A stretch of DNA of 64,000 nt. Source: Flavobacterium sp. W4I14. GTDB taxonomy: Bacteria > Bacteroidota > Bacteroidia > Sphingobacteriales > Sphingobacteriaceae. Shown here in pieces: positions 1 to 8,558 of this stretch. Position 1 is the first letter of the stretch; the number at the start of each line of letters is the position of its first letter. A program made the translations under genes and the position numbers. The notes beneath the pieces are model-generated. The model had not been told where the DNA came from and did not search any database. It worked only from the letters and a program-made list of their open reading frames with translations. The stretch is from positions 4,464,001 to 4,528,000 of the forward strand of contig JAUSZU010000001.1 of NCBI GenBank assembly GCA_030817875.1. Direction: 5' to 3'.

Positions 1-502
1 AGAAACAGAACGCCTCATTTTAAAACCTTTAACACACGATCAGCTTTTAAAATACATTAAAGATGATCATTCACTTGAAGAAGAGTTTGGCCTTTTACCA
101 ACCAAAAAGAACATCTCTCCTTCGCTTCACGACGCTTTGGAAGAAACGATTTTACCTAACGTTTTTGATAAAGATAAAGATTATCTATACCATACCTTAT
201 GGACAATCATATCTAAACCCGATCATAGAATGGTAGGCGATATCTGTTTTGTTGGTGAGCCTGATCCAAATGGCGAAATCGAAATCGGTTATGGTACTTA
301 CGAAGAATTTAGAGGTAAGGGTTTTATGACGGAAGCCGTTGGCCGATTAATAGAATGGGCTAAGGAACAGCCAAAAGTGAAATCTGTTTTTGCCGCGACC
401 ACAAAAGACAATGTGGCCTCGTATTCCATTTTAGAAAAAAACAACTTTATCCATATTGGAGAAGTTGATGATATGTTAAGCTGGAAAATTGAATTGAAGT
501 AA
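1..502 (+). CDS. GNAT N-acetyltransferase, 5' end outside window
   Basis: The reading frame is open from base 2, so the start codon lies before the window; the TTG at 137 is internal. The visible part opens with ETERLILKPL, the N-terminal strand of RimJ/RimL-type GNAT acetyltransferases. It continues to an acetyl-CoA-binding segment (EEFRGKGFMTEAV, matching the Q/RxxGxG/A motif A) and ends with the typical N-VASYSILEKNNF segment, in which an Asn and a Ser/Tyr help catalysis. The family moves an acetyl group from acetyl-CoA to an amine; the substrate here cannot be told. The 3' end is complete. A CGTCAT-ended hairpin repeat follows at once. Confidence 0.85.
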   Translation, partial: ETERLILKPLTHDQLLKYIKDDHSLEEEFGLLPTKKNISPSLHDALEETILPNVFDKDKDYLYHTLWTIISKPDHRMVGDICFVGEPDPNGEIEIGYGTYEEFRGKGFMTEAVGRLIEWAKEQPKVKSVFAATTKDNVASYSILEKNNFIHIGEVDDMLSWKIELK

Positions 503-552
503 TGTTGCAGACACGGATTATAAATATGTCTGAATAGAATCTATGTAGTTAA

Positions 553-633
553 CGTCATCCTGAATTTATTTCAGGATCTATCCAACAAGGTTATTTTTTA
601 CATGAAAGATGCTGAAACAAGTTCAGCATGACG
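553..633. repeat. CGTCAT-ended dispersed hairpin repeat, copy 1
   Basis: Begins cgtcatcctgaa and ends ttcagcatgacg, so the outer ends are inverted repeats. The inside holds a second pair (tgaa..ttca). The same plan, CGTCAT plus a variable core plus ATGACG, recurs elsewhere in the window (near 1199, 19211, 25269). It lies between the convergent GNAT genes and no reading frame spans it. Confidence 0.6.
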
Positions 634-646
634 ACCGTTTTATAAT

Positions 647-1157
647 TTACACCACAATCTCAAACAAACTTAAACTGATTCCTTCATAGTGTTTCGGTAG
701 CCCCTCGGTTTTTTCCATAGTCACTACGCCAACATAATCAAAGCCACAGCCTGTATAATATTCGAGTAGTTTTTCATTATCCGCCCAGGTGTCCATTCTG
801 ATAAACTTAATGTTATTCTTTGCAGCGTAATCCTTAGCCCATTTGATAATTTCCTTCACAAAAGAATAACCCCTAAATTCGGGATGGGTTACAATCCTGT
901 GGATATAAATCGCATCATGATCCCGCTCTCCCCAAATTAACTCATCGTTAAACGTAACGGCAAATACACAGGCCACCACGCCATCTACAAAGAATTTTAT
1001 ATTGGCGGCTTTCATCAATTTCAGTTTGCACCATTTCTCTGCTAAAGCCTTGCCAGTGTTTGTTAAATACTTTCTTTTGATGGGCAATAGCCATATCGTA
1101 AAATTCGAAAATGACATCGATGTCGGCTGACAGGCTGTTTTGTACTTGTAATTGCAT
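647..1157 (-). pseudogene. GNAT N-acetyltransferase with a single-base frameshift
   Basis: Two overlapping minus-strand frames together make one GNAT protein of about 169 residues. The N-terminal part starts at the ATG at 1157 (MQLQVQNSLSADIDVIFEFYD) and is conserved-looking up to ESRQYKI. The sequence then continues in the other frame as FVDGVVACVF, through the motif A region (HPEFRGYSFVKEIIKWAK) and the C-terminal DTWADNEKLLEYYTGCGF. The switch falls near 982-990, where one extra base (or two missing bases) in aaaattctttgta would explain it. Either the gene is disrupted or the base is a sequencing error; no slippery heptamer is evident. Some GNAT substrate specificity must have existed but is not readable. 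Confidence 0.75.
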
Positions 1158-1198
1158 TGCCAAAGTTACCGATAAATTACAGATTGTGGCTATCGCCC

Positions 1199-1267
1199 GT
1201 CATTCCCATGCAGGTGGGAATCTTAAAGGTTAGCGCATTAAGATTCCAAATCAGGTTGGGAATGACG
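1199..1267. repeat. CGTCAT-ended dispersed hairpin repeat, copy 2
   Basis: Starts cgtcattcccatgcagg and ends gttgggaatgacg. The halves tcccatgcaggtgggaatctta and taagattccaaatcaggttggga are inverted versions of one another. Closely related to the copy at 19211-19330, which carries the same bulk sequence in diverged form. Confidence 0.6.
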
Positions 1268-1335
1268 ACCTCTCTATAAATATCGCTTCAACTCCAATGT
1301 TCCGTTAAAAATGATCATTCAGAATGACAAAAAAC

Positions 1336-1377
1336 AAAAACAGGGCTGCTTTCGCTATGAATGCAGCCCTGTTTTTA
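1336..1377 (-). terminator. Intrinsic terminator after der, usable in both directions
   Basis: aaaaacagggctgc, a 13-nt loop, then gcagccctgttttt: a 14-bp perfect inverted repeat with A and T tracts on both sides. It lies about 60 bp beyond the der stop codon and could also close the frameshifted GNAT side. Confidence 0.85.
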
Positions 1378-1435
1378 ATAATATGGTTAGGCATTTCGAC
1401 CTTAAGCCTTATACCTTCAAGCCCTCAACCTTAAC

Positions 1436-2737
1436 TTATTTCTGTCTGAAATAAATCTGGATCGGTGCACCAGAAAAATCGAAGTTTTCTCTCAATTTGT
1501 TCTCGATGAAACGTTTATACGGATCTTTAATGTACTGTGGCAAGTTGCAGAAAAAAGCAAACATTGGTGAAGTAGCATTAATTTGTGTGATGTATTTAAT
1601 TTTAATGTGTTTCCCTTTTAATGCCGGTGGTGGGAATTTCTCGATCAGCGGCAACATCACATCATTCAATTTAGATGTAGGGATTTTCTTGCTACGGTTT
1701 TTGTAAACTTCCAAAGCCGCTTCAATTGCTTTAAAAATACGTTGCTTGTTTAATACCGAAGTAAATACAATTGGCACATCGGTAAACGGACGGATACGCT
1801 CATGAATCTGCTCTTCGAAAGCTTTCATCGTTTGTGTATTCTTTTCGATCAGATCCCATTTGTTAACCAGAATTACGATCCCTTTTTTGTTCTTCTCGGC
1901 CAGGTGGAAGATATTGATATCCTGACTTTCGATTCCTTCTACTGCATCGATCATTAATACCACAACATCAGCTTCTTCTAAAGCTTTAATGGTACGCATT
2001 ACCGAATAAAACTCTAAGTTTTCTTTAACTTTTGTTTTTTTACGTAATCCGGCAGTATCGATCAGCATAAACTCATGACCGAACTGGTTATAATGAATTT
2101 TGATCGAATCGCGGGTTGTACCTGCATTTGCAGTAACAATATTACGTTCTTTACCAATTAATGCATTAACCAGAGAAGACTTGCCCACATTCGGACGACC
2201 AGCAATGGTAATTTTAGGCAATTGATTTTCTTCTTCCGGAATATCTTCGAAATTTTTAACAACCTCGTCCAACAACTCTCCTGTTCCAGAACCCGTCATC
2301 GATGATAATGCATATACATCACCTAATCCAAAGCCATAAAAAGTATGGATTTCGTTGTACAAAGCGGTATTATCTACTTTATTTGCACAAACATAAACAG
2401 GCTTATTACTTCTCCGTAATACCTGGGCGATGTCGTCATCTAAATCGGTGATGCCTGTAGTTACATCAACCATAAAGATTAACACACTGGCTTCTTCGAT
2501 GGCGATCATTACCTGCTCGCGGATTGCGGCTTCGTAAACATCTTCTGAGTTGGCTACATAACCACCAGTATCAATTACGGTAAATTGTCTGTCTGTCCAT
2601 TCACCCACTCCATAGTGCCTATCGCGGGTTACCCCGCTGATATCATCTACAATCGCCTTACGGCTTTCGGTTAATCTATTAAAAAGGGTGCTCTTGCCTA
2701 CGTTTGGCCTGCCTACGATGGCTATAATATTACTCAT
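1436..2737 (-). CDS. der: Ribosome biogenesis GTPase Der (EngA)
   Basis: 433 residues, the normal length for Der. Two GTPase domains in tandem define the family. The first has G1 GRPNVGKS at residues 9-16 and G3 DTGG at 56-59. The second has GRPNVGKS at 180-187, DTAG at 227-230 and an NKWD G4 motif. A KH-like C-terminal domain follows, ending [13 protein letters not shown]. Der is essential for maturation of the 50S ribosomal subunit. The gene starts at an ATG with a TACCTTTG -7 element upstream at 2854-2861 on the minus strand. The thioredoxin-like gene and era lie upstream in the same orientation, so two universal GTPases of ribosome assembly are neighbours. Confidence 0.98.
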   Translation of the reverse strand: MSNIIAIVGRPNVGKSTLFNRLTESRKAIVDDISGVTRDRHYGVGEWTDRQFTVIDTGGYVANSEDVYEAAIREQVMIAIEEASVLIFMVDVTTGITDLDDDIAQVLRRSNKPVYVCANKVDNTALYNEIHTFYGFGLGDVYALSSMTGSGTGELLDEVVKNFEDIPEEENQLPKITIAGRPNVGKSSLVNALIGKERNIVTANAGTTRDSIKIHYNQFGHEFMLIDTAGLRKKTKVKENLEFYSVMRTIKALEEADVVVLMIDAVEGIESQDINIFHLAEKNKKGIVILVNKWDLIEKNTQTMKAFEEQIHERIRPFTDVPIVFTSVLNKQRIFKAIEAALEVYKNRSKKIPTSKLNDVMLPLIEKFPPPALKGKHIKIKYITQINATSPMFAFFCNLPQYIKDPYKRFIENKLRENFDFSGAPIQIYFRQK

Positions 2738-2749
2738 GGTGCTTTTGAT

Positions 2750-2840
2750 AGTTAATGGCTTATAGTTAATGGTCGTGATGTTTAGGCAAGCTGCTCAAAC
2801 TATTTGGCTATCAGCCATTGACTATCAACTACTAACCGAT
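2750..2840. repeat. Hairpin of iterated words between der and its upstream neighbour
   Basis: tgatagttaatggc is followed by tatagttaatgg, and later by gctatcagccattgactatcaac. The near-repeated word gttaatgg pairs with the inverted ccattgactatca. This resembles other low-complexity hairpins in the window (32782-32873, 56006-56090). Confidence 0.45.
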
Positions 2841-2853
2841 TTATTTCGGGCTG

Positions 2854-2861
2854 CAAAGGTA
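2854..2861 (-). promoter_or_regulatory. -7 promoter element of der
   Basis: Minus strand reads TACCTTTG followed by C, matching the Bacteroidota primary sigma -7 consensus TAnnTTTG. The matching -33 TTTG is not clear. The distance to the ATG of der is about 115 bp, across the hairpin repeat at 2750-2840. Confidence 0.5.
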
Positions 2862-2889
2862 AGGTTAATTTTCGTAACCTCCATTAATA

Positions 2890-3396
2890 TTAATTTTTAT
2901 ACTTTTCTAAAAGTCCTTTTATTACCTCTTCTGTTAATTGATTTCCTTGCAATAAGGGAAAGCCCTCCCACCTAACAATTCCTTTCGGATCGATAAGAAT
3001 AGCATGTGGAATACCTTTAACCTGAAGTGAGTCTTTTACCGTTCCCTTAGTGTCTATGGCTTCAAAATAGTTGATCTTAGGATTATTAAAAGCTTCTACT
3101 TTTTCTGCTGCTTCATCAGAAACACCAATAATTACAACTTTATCGGCATATTTCTTTTGAAGATCGTTTAATGTAGGGATATATGCCCTACATGGTCCGC
3201 ACCAGGTTGCCCAAAAATCGATCAGTACAAACTTCCCTTTGGTATCGGGCTGTTTTGAAATCCATTTTTCAACAACCAGGTCTGGCGCTTTTTCGTTCAG
3301 GATAGATTTTGCCCACAATTTTTTACCATTGTTTGTTTCCTGGGCAAAAACTGCTGTACCGATCAGCAGAAAGAGAAACATTAAATTTTTCTTCAT
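2890..3396 (-). CDS. TlpA/ResA-type periplasmic thioredoxin-like protein
   Basis: 168 residues with an N-terminal signal peptide (MKKNLMFLFLLIGTAVFAQ, cleavage after Ala-Gln likely). The thioredoxin fold carries an active-site WCGPC in FWATWCGPCRAY near residue 67, and the cis-proline loop GIPHAILID further on. TlpA/ResA proteins reduce disulfides in exported proteins, for example in cytochrome c maturation, at the outer face of the membrane. It lies between der and era in the same orientation, 16 bp after the era stop codon, so it is probably co-transcribed with era. The link to ribosome biogenesis is only positional. Confidence 0.9.
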   Translation of the reverse strand: MKKNLMFLFLLIGTAVFAQETNNGKKLWAKSILNEKAPDLVVEKWISKQPDTKGKFVLIDFWATWCGPCRAYIPTLNDLQKKYADKVVIIGVSDEAAEKVEAFNNPKINYFEAIDTKGTVKDSLQVKGIPHAILIDPKGIVRWEGFPLLQGNQLTEEVIKGLLEKYKN

Positions 3397-3412
3397 ATCC
3401 TAAAAATCGAAA

Positions 3413-4309
3413 TTAATTATCGTAACCGAAGCTTTTTAAGTAATTCTTTTTACTTCTCCAGTCGGGAATTACCTTCACAAACATCTCCAGAAAAACCTTG
3501 TTGTCTAAAAATTTCTCAATTTCTAAACGTGCTTCGGTACCTACCTTTTTCAGCATGCTTCCGGCCGTACCGATTAAAATGTTCTTTTGCGAATCGCGTT
3601 CGACCACAATTTCTGCAGTAATCCTGATCAATGCACCTTTGCCATTTTTCATTTCCTCTTCTTTAAAACTCTTCACAATTACCTCGGTACTGTAAGGAAT
3701 TTCTTTCTGATAATTAAGGAAGATTTTTTCGCGGATAATCTCCGAAACAAAGAAACGTTCTGAGCGATCGGTTAAATCTTCTTTGTCGTAATATGGTGGA
3801 TGTTCTGGCAACATTTCGAGCACGCGATCCAATAATCCGTCGACATTGTGTTTATGCAAAGCAGAAATTGCATAAATAGCAACCGGATTTAACTTCTCCT
3901 GCCAATAGGCAATCTTCTCATCAACCTGTTCTTGTAATGCTTTATCTATTTTATTGATGAGTACAATTGTAGGGATATTACGGTTCAGAATTTTCTCCAG
4001 AACGTCTTCCTCATCATGCTCTTCGTTGATGTCGGTTACGAATAAAAGTACGTCGGCATCGGTCAAAGATCCGTTAACAAAGCTCATCATACTCTCTTGT
4101 AAACTGTATTTTGGCTTAATTATACCGGGAGTATCAGAGAAAACGATCTGATATTCTTCTTCATTTACGATCCCTAAAATGCGGTGTCTTGTGGTTTGTG
4201 CCTTAGGAGTTATAATGCTAAGTCGCTCGCCTACAAGCACATTCATGAGGGTAGATTTACCTACATTTGGTTTACCTATTATACTAACAAAACCTGCTTT
4301 ATGCGCCAT
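3413..4309 (-). CDS. era: GTPase Era
   Basis: 298 residues from the ATG at 4309; a TTG further up at 4342 would add an AAA-rich, non-conserved tail and is rejected. G1 GKPNVGKS sits near residues 12-19, G3 is DTPG and G4 is NKID. A KH domain follows with the segment NILIGTAGSMLKKVG, which binds the 3' end of 16S rRNA in known Era proteins. Era acts in 30S subunit assembly. It is first in the minus-strand run era, tlpA-like, der. Its start faces the divergent tRNA promoter at 4355. Confidence 0.98.
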   Translation of the reverse strand: MAHKAGFVSIIGKPNVGKSTLMNVLVGERLSIITPKAQTTRHRILGIVNEEEYQIVFSDTPGIIKPKYSLQESMMSFVNGSLTDADVLLFVTDINEEHDEEDVLEKILNRNIPTIVLINKIDKALQEQVDEKIAYWQEKLNPVAIYAISALHKHNVDGLLDRVLEMLPEHPPYYDKEDLTDRSERFFVSEIIREKIFLNYQKEIPYSTEVIVKSFKEEEMKNGKGALIRITAEIVVERDSQKNILIGTAGSMLKKVGTEARLEIEKFLDNKVFLEMFVKVIPDWRSKKNYLKSFGYDN

Positions 4310-4330
4310 TAAAATATTTTTTAAAAAAAA

Positions 4331-4362
4331 TTTGCAGCACAAAGAAACGAATTATATCTTTG
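4331..4362 (+). promoter_or_regulatory. Promoter of the tRNA cluster
   Basis: TTTG at 4331-4334, 20 bases, then TATCTTTG at 4355-4362. This is an almost ideal match to the Bacteroidota promoter TTTG-N19-21-TAnnTTTG. It lies about 60 bp before the first tRNA. Confidence 0.75.
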
Positions 4363-4423
4363 CATTCCAATTCGGAAACAGAGTTAAGGATTTAATTCAA
4401 AGAAAAAAACGAGTTGTATAGAG

Positions 4424-4499
<76 letters not shown>

Positions 4500-4526
4500 A
4501 AGAGTTGAAAGACACTCTAATTTAAT

Positions 4527-4598
4527 GGCCCGTTCGTCTAGGGGTGAGGACGCCAGATTTTCATTCTGGAAACAGGGGTTCGATTCCCCTACGGGCTA
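4527..4598 (+). tRNA. tRNA-Glu (TTC), copy 1
   Basis: 72 nt without an encoded CCA (the genome reads cga after the discriminator A). Acceptor GGCCCGT/ACGGGCT, T arm AGGGG TTCGATT CCCCT, and an anticodon loop TTTTCAT with TTC in the middle. It lies 27 nt after the tRNA-fMet, so one transcript probably carries both. Confidence 0.95.
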
Positions 4599-4602
4599 CG
4601 AA

Positions 4603-4632
4603 ACCGCTACAAAAGCTGAGCGGTTTTTTTTA
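4603..4632 (+). terminator. Terminator after the first tRNA pair
   Basis: aaccgct, a short loop, agcggtt and then eight T residues. It ends the first fMet-Glu unit. Confidence 0.8.
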
Positions 4633-4688
4633 TCAGTTTCAATACTGCAAAATTGAAGGTTGGTATTTCCCTTAAAAATACATGAGAG

Positions 4689-4764
<76 letters not shown>

Positions 4765-4795
4765 AAAGAGTTGAAAGACACTCTAATTATTTAAT

Positions 4796-4867
4796 GGCCC
4801 GTTCGTCTAGGGGTGAGGACGCCAGATTTTCATTCTGGAAACAGGGGTTCGATTCCCCTACGGGCTA
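4796..4867 (+). tRNA. tRNA-Glu (TTC), copy 2
   Basis: Identical over 72 nt to the copy at 4527-4598; CCA again not encoded. Spacer to the tRNA-fMet is four nt longer than in the first unit. Confidence 0.95.
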
Positions 4868-4874
4868 CATCAAT

Positions 4875-4912
4875 TACAAAAACCGCTAATAATCAAGTTA
4901 TTAGCGGTTTTT
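4875..4912 (+). terminator. Terminator after the second tRNA pair
   Basis: aaaaccgctaataa, loop tcaag, ttattagcggttttt: a 14-bp perfect stem followed by T residues. Its stem shares aaccgct/agcggtt with the first terminator but is otherwise different. Confidence 0.85.
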
Positions 4913-5252
4913 GCGTTAAAATAGGTTGTGTTTTTAAACAGCTTAAATTTGCAATAATTCATCAAAACACTAAAAATCAATTAATTAATAAGTTTTCCAG
5001 AGTTCAACTCTCAATCACCCCCAGAGCGGTAGTTTCGATACCTTTTTAATATTCATTAAATCGCAGTATGATAAACTGATATCAAATGAAGCATTACTAA
5101 AAACTGACAATAGTGAAGACAATTTCAAGCGAATTATTTAGTTTTGTGCTATGAGAATGACCGTAATGTTATAATAAGATTTTCCAGCGAAAAAGTCAAT
5201 GTCCCTAAACGGGTCTTGACTATTCTATGTCCAAAATTTATATTATAATATT
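4913..5252. other. Gene-free stretch
   Basis: About 340 bp of AT-rich DNA between the tRNA terminator and the dioxygenase-like gene. I see no convincing reading frame, repeat or promoter; the short open frames on both strands lack recognisable sequence. Confidence 0.5.
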
Positions 5253-6031
5253 ATGCATAACATCTTAAATCTACAACAAATACAATCATTTATTAAGGAT
5301 GGTTTTATCCGTATAGACAATGTCTTTTCTGCGGATCTTGCTAGCGAAGCAAGAAATATACTTGGAAAGATATCCCAAGCGACCCAAATGATAGCTTTTC
5401 TTGGACACAGCCAGTCGTGTGGCTCGGCATGTATGTCGAGGAACCATTCATAAAAGCTGCTAATAATCCAACCCTTTATGGCGCATTCGATCAATTGGTT
5501 GGAAAAGGTAAATGGCTTCCGTGCATGAGTATGGGAACTTTCCCCGTTCGTTTCCCATCACATGTTGATTCAGGAGACTCAGGTTGGCATGTGGATGCAG
5601 GTTTTCCAGGTGAAAATCCTAATGACTACTTTAACTGGCGTATTAACATTAACTCGAAAGGGCGAGCTTTACTTATGCTCTTTTTATTCTCCGATGTGAC
5701 TGAGCTTGATGCACCGACAAAAATTCTAAAGGGCTCTCATATAGAAGTCGCCAAATTATTGAAACCAAAAGGCAATGCCGGACTTACTTTTATGGAACTA
5801 ACTGCAGGGTTATCATCACTTCCCAAAAAGGAAGAAGCATTGGCTGTCGGAAAAGCAGGTACAGTATATCTTTGTCATCCATTTCTGGCTCATGCTGCAC
5901 AGATGCACCGTGGTAGGGAACCTAAATTTATGGCACAGCCACCACTTTTGAATAAAAGTGAATTTAACCTTACAGGTTTATCGCATTATAGTCCGGTTGA
6001 AGAAGCTATTAGAATAGCATTGAACTATTAG
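5253..6031 (+). pseudogene. Phytanoyl-CoA dioxygenase (PhyH)-like gene with a one-base deletion
   Basis: The N-terminal part from ATG 5253 (LQQIQSFIKDGFIRIDNVFS) has the opening helix of the PhyH family of Fe(II)/2-oxoglutarate dioxygenases. After LGK near 5369 the frame is lost. The family sequence resumes one frame over as IPSDPNDSFSW and VVWLGMYVEEPFIKAA. Insertion of one base between ggaaag and atatccc restores a protein of about 259 residues. The rest keeps the likely metal ligands: HVD in GWHVDAGFPGENP and a distal His in HPFLAHAAQMHRG. Because the distal part is intact, the break is recent or an error in the sequence. A terminator follows at 6104. Confidence 0.8.
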
Positions 6032-6103
6032 AATGTAATTAAAGGTTATCTAAACTTGAAATCCTTCATGTGAGTTGGAACAAATCCCCATCCTCGCTAC
6101 TAG

Positions 6104-6153
6104 AAAGCGCTGAAAAACAGTTAACTACAACTGAATCAGCGCTTTTTTCATGT
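6104..6153 (+). terminator. Terminator after the PhyH-like gene
   Basis: aaagcgctga, a 23-nt loop, tcagcgctttttt. The stem is ten base pairs and a T run follows. The PhyH-like stop codon is about 70 bp upstream. Confidence 0.7.
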
Positions 6154-6298
6154 GCTGGGGTACACAGGAATCAAAAAACAAAAACACTTATGAAAAATTT
6201 CAATCCTATTGTCACAAATGCCTACACATATTGTCGTAAACATACTGGTTATGTAATTCCTTATTTGAATATTTTTGATTTATTTATTCATAAATATG

Positions 6299-6949
6299 AT
6301 GAGAAAACTTGTTTTAAAAATGTCAATGTCTCTCGATGGCTTTGTTGGGGGACCCAACGGTGAAATCGAATGGCTATTGAGGAGCAGCGATGATGTTACC
6401 ACTGCGTGGATTTTGGCATTATTATGGGACGCTGATACCCACATTATGGGTAGCAAAACTTTTTACGATATGGCTTCTTATTGGCCATATGCTAAAGAGT
6501 CTTTTGCTTTGCCAATGAATAAAATACCCAAGGTTGTTTTTTCAAAAAAAAGAATCGATCTGAAGTTTAAAGAAGAGAACACTACACAAGCCTTGAAAGA
6601 TTCCATTCGTCTTCAAGATCATAGTCATCCAAAAAGTAATCCTGTTTTACTTCACTCTTTGGATTCATGGCAAAATGCAATTGTTGCCAATGGTGACCTT
6701 GTTGACGAAATTACGCAGTTGAAACAACAGCCTGGAAAGCCAATCTTAGCCCATGGAGGAGCAAGTTTTAACCAAAGTCTTATTGCGACTGGATTGGTGG
6801 ATGAATATAAGTTGTTGATCCATCCAGTAGTTTTAGGTAAAGGCTTGCCATTATTTTCTGCTCTCGCGCAATCTCAGGATTTGATTTTATCGAGTACTAC
6901 AATACTTAGTTCGGGCTGTATTGGCGTTGTTTATCGGCCAACAATATAA
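6299..6949 (+). CDS. Dihydrofolate reductase-like / RibD C-terminal domain protein
   Basis: 216 residues from the second of two adjacent ATGs (MRKLVLKMSMSLDGFVGGPNGEI). The start SMSLDGFVGG, the middle MGSKTFYDMASYWP and the C-terminal LVDEYKLLIHPVVLGKGLPLF are all typical of the RibD_C/DHFR-like superfamily, such as YyaP/YwjB proteins. The fold binds NADPH. The true substrate of these stand-alone members is mostly unknown, so a role in folate or riboflavin synthesis should not be assumed. No operon partner is obvious. Confidence 0.85.
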   Translation: MRKLVLKMSMSLDGFVGGPNGEIEWLLRSSDDVTTAWILALLWDADTHIMGSKTFYDMASYWPYAKESFALPMNKIPKVVFSKKRIDLKFKEENTTQALKDSIRLQDHSHPKSNPVLLHSLDSWQNAIVANGDLVDEITQLKQQPGKPILAHGGASFNQSLIATGLVDEYKLLIHPVVLGKGLPLFSALAQSQDLILSSTTILSSGCIGVVYRPTI

Positions 6950-7106
6950 AAGCAGGATAACCGATTTGCTGATGTATTTTAATACCAGGAAAAAGATATT
7001 CAGTGATTCGGTAACAGATATGTTGATGCATTGGATGAAACGGGAGCATAGTTATCAATTAATATCCTTTTACGCATGTCACTCTATTAAAATCTTAGGG
7101 TTTTTA

Positions 7107-8075
7107 TCAGGTAATGACAACGATCTTTCCACCGGCCTTGTTGCTTTCCATAAACCTATGAGCCGAGGCAATTTCATCAAGCGTAAATGTGTGGCCAATA
7201 GCTACCCTGATGTTACCAGCTTCAATATCTCTGATAAATTCATGGAAGTGTTCATTGCCTACTCTGATCTGTCCACTATCATAAACTGTCAGATGGATCG
7301 TTGCCGGGATATAATCCATTGGAGCAAAATCAGCAATCGACCATTGTTCTGAAAGCATGCCGGTCATACAAACAGTACCACCTGGTGCAGCGCATTGCAG
7401 TGAATCTTTCAATGTTGACGTGCCTATAAGTTCCAATATCTTATCGACCCCGTTTGGCGAAACCTGTTTTACCATGTCCGACAACTTTCCGTCGTCAATA
7501 AGGACTTCATCAGCGCCATTCTGTAATAAATACTGTCTTTTTCTCACGCTCCTTGTTGTAGCGATAACGGTTACTCCACTGCTTCTGGCTAGTTGGATGG
7601 CTAGCATTCCGATGGAAGATGTTCCACCTCTGATCAGCAAAGTCTGTCCTTTCTTAATTTTCAATGAAAGATGCAGCGACCCATAAACCGTCTGAAACAT
7701 TTCAGGCAGCGCTCCGAGCTGCTCCCAAGGGAGGTGGCTTTCAAAAGAGCAAAGAATTGATTTTGGAACTACTGTATATTCACTATAGCTGCCATCATAC
7801 TCCCTGCCCATACCGCCCATATATGCAGCAACTTTTTGTCCGCGTTGAAATGCACCCGAGGGATCGATCTCAACCTCGCCAACCAATTCAATTCCAAGCA
7901 CCCTGGGAAACTTAACATCCGGCGAAAAACCTTTACGGGTCATCAATTCCGATCTGTTTAGTCCAAATGCCCTGACCCTTACTGATACCTGCCCAGCATT
8001 AGGTGTAGGTATCGCCCTTTCTTCTATGACGAAATTTTCTGGTCCGCCGGGTTGGTACAGTACTGCCGCTTTCAT
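7107..8075 (-). CDS. Zinc-independent medium-chain dehydrogenase/quinone oxidoreductase
   Basis: 322 residues, normal for the quinone oxidoreductase (QOR) branch of the MDR superfamily. It starts MKAAVLYQPGGPENF, has the GroES-like N-terminal half (FGLNRSELMTRKG, VLGIELVGEVE) and a Rossmann segment LLIRGGTSSIGMLAIQLA that binds NADPH. The structural and catalytic zinc cysteines of alcohol dehydrogenases are absent. The family reduces quinones or enones with NADPH. The gene stands alone on the minus strand with the RibD-like gene convergent. Confidence 0.88.
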   Translation of the reverse strand: MKAAVLYQPGGPENFVIEERAIPTPNAGQVSVRVRAFGLNRSELMTRKGFSPDVKFPRVLGIELVGEVEIDPSGAFQRGQKVAAYMGGMGREYDGSYSEYTVVPKSILCSFESHLPWEQLGALPEMFQTVYGSLHLSLKIKKGQTLLIRGGTSSIGMLAIQLARSSGVTVIATTRSVRKRQYLLQNGADEVLIDDGKLSDMVKQVSPNGVDKILELIGTSTLKDSLQCAAPGGTVCMTGMLSEQWSIADFAPMDYIPATIHLTVYDSGQIRVGNEHFHEFIRDIEAGNIRVAIGHTFTLDEIASAHRFMESNKAGGKIVVIT

Positions 8076-8558
8076 AGGCTTTCTTTTAGAGATAACAAGT
8101 TAATGATAATAATATTTCACGACACAGTTAGAGAATGTCCTAACGGCCTACTGTCCGCCCTACACAGTTTGTTTGGGCACTCTACTTCACGTTTATAGTA
8201 AGGGCAAAATTAGCCCAAAACCCTTAATTTGACCAATAAACAATATTAAGAAATATACTTAAACTAGTTTAAGGGTCAGCGGAGAATCTCCTAATAGTTT
8301 TTCCATATTTTTCCTTGCACCAATTTGCTATCCTCTTTCAAATAGATTGAATTTATCGCGATACGCCCTAGGTGTCAGCTGCGTATATTTTATTGATATA
8401 GTTGAATATGAATTTTTGTAAACAAGAAAAAATACCAACAAGATTTAAAGTCTAAACCGTTTTGATTTAGGTTTTATCTTGCCTGATATATTATATTGGT
8501 TCAACATTCGAATAAAAAACACAATTCTTAAGTAAAAACGCCCTGTCTTTATCGTTCA
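8076..8558. other. Gene-poor stretch with an AraC remnant
   Basis: About 480 bp between the quinone oxidoreductase and the DUF1593 gene. Apart from the short remnant at 8328-8420 I see no reading frame or repeat; both ends are AT-rich. Confidence 0.5.
8328..8420 (-). pseudogene. Remnant of the C-terminus of an AraC-family regulator
   Basis: The minus strand reads YTQLTPRAYRDKFN then LFERG and a TAG stop. QLTPRAYRDKF closely resembles the end of the second helix-turn-helix of AraC/XylS regulators (consensus GxTPxxYRxxF). Upstream codons give no helix-turn-helix and there is no start, so only about 20 codons survive. The nearby MDR gene may once have been its target; that is a guess. Confidence 0.5.

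Noticed and set aside
6921-7352. Plus-strand open frame after the RibD-like gene
   Set aside because: It mostly lies antisense to the quinone oxidoreductase and reads as low-quality protein. No start site support and no family resemblance.
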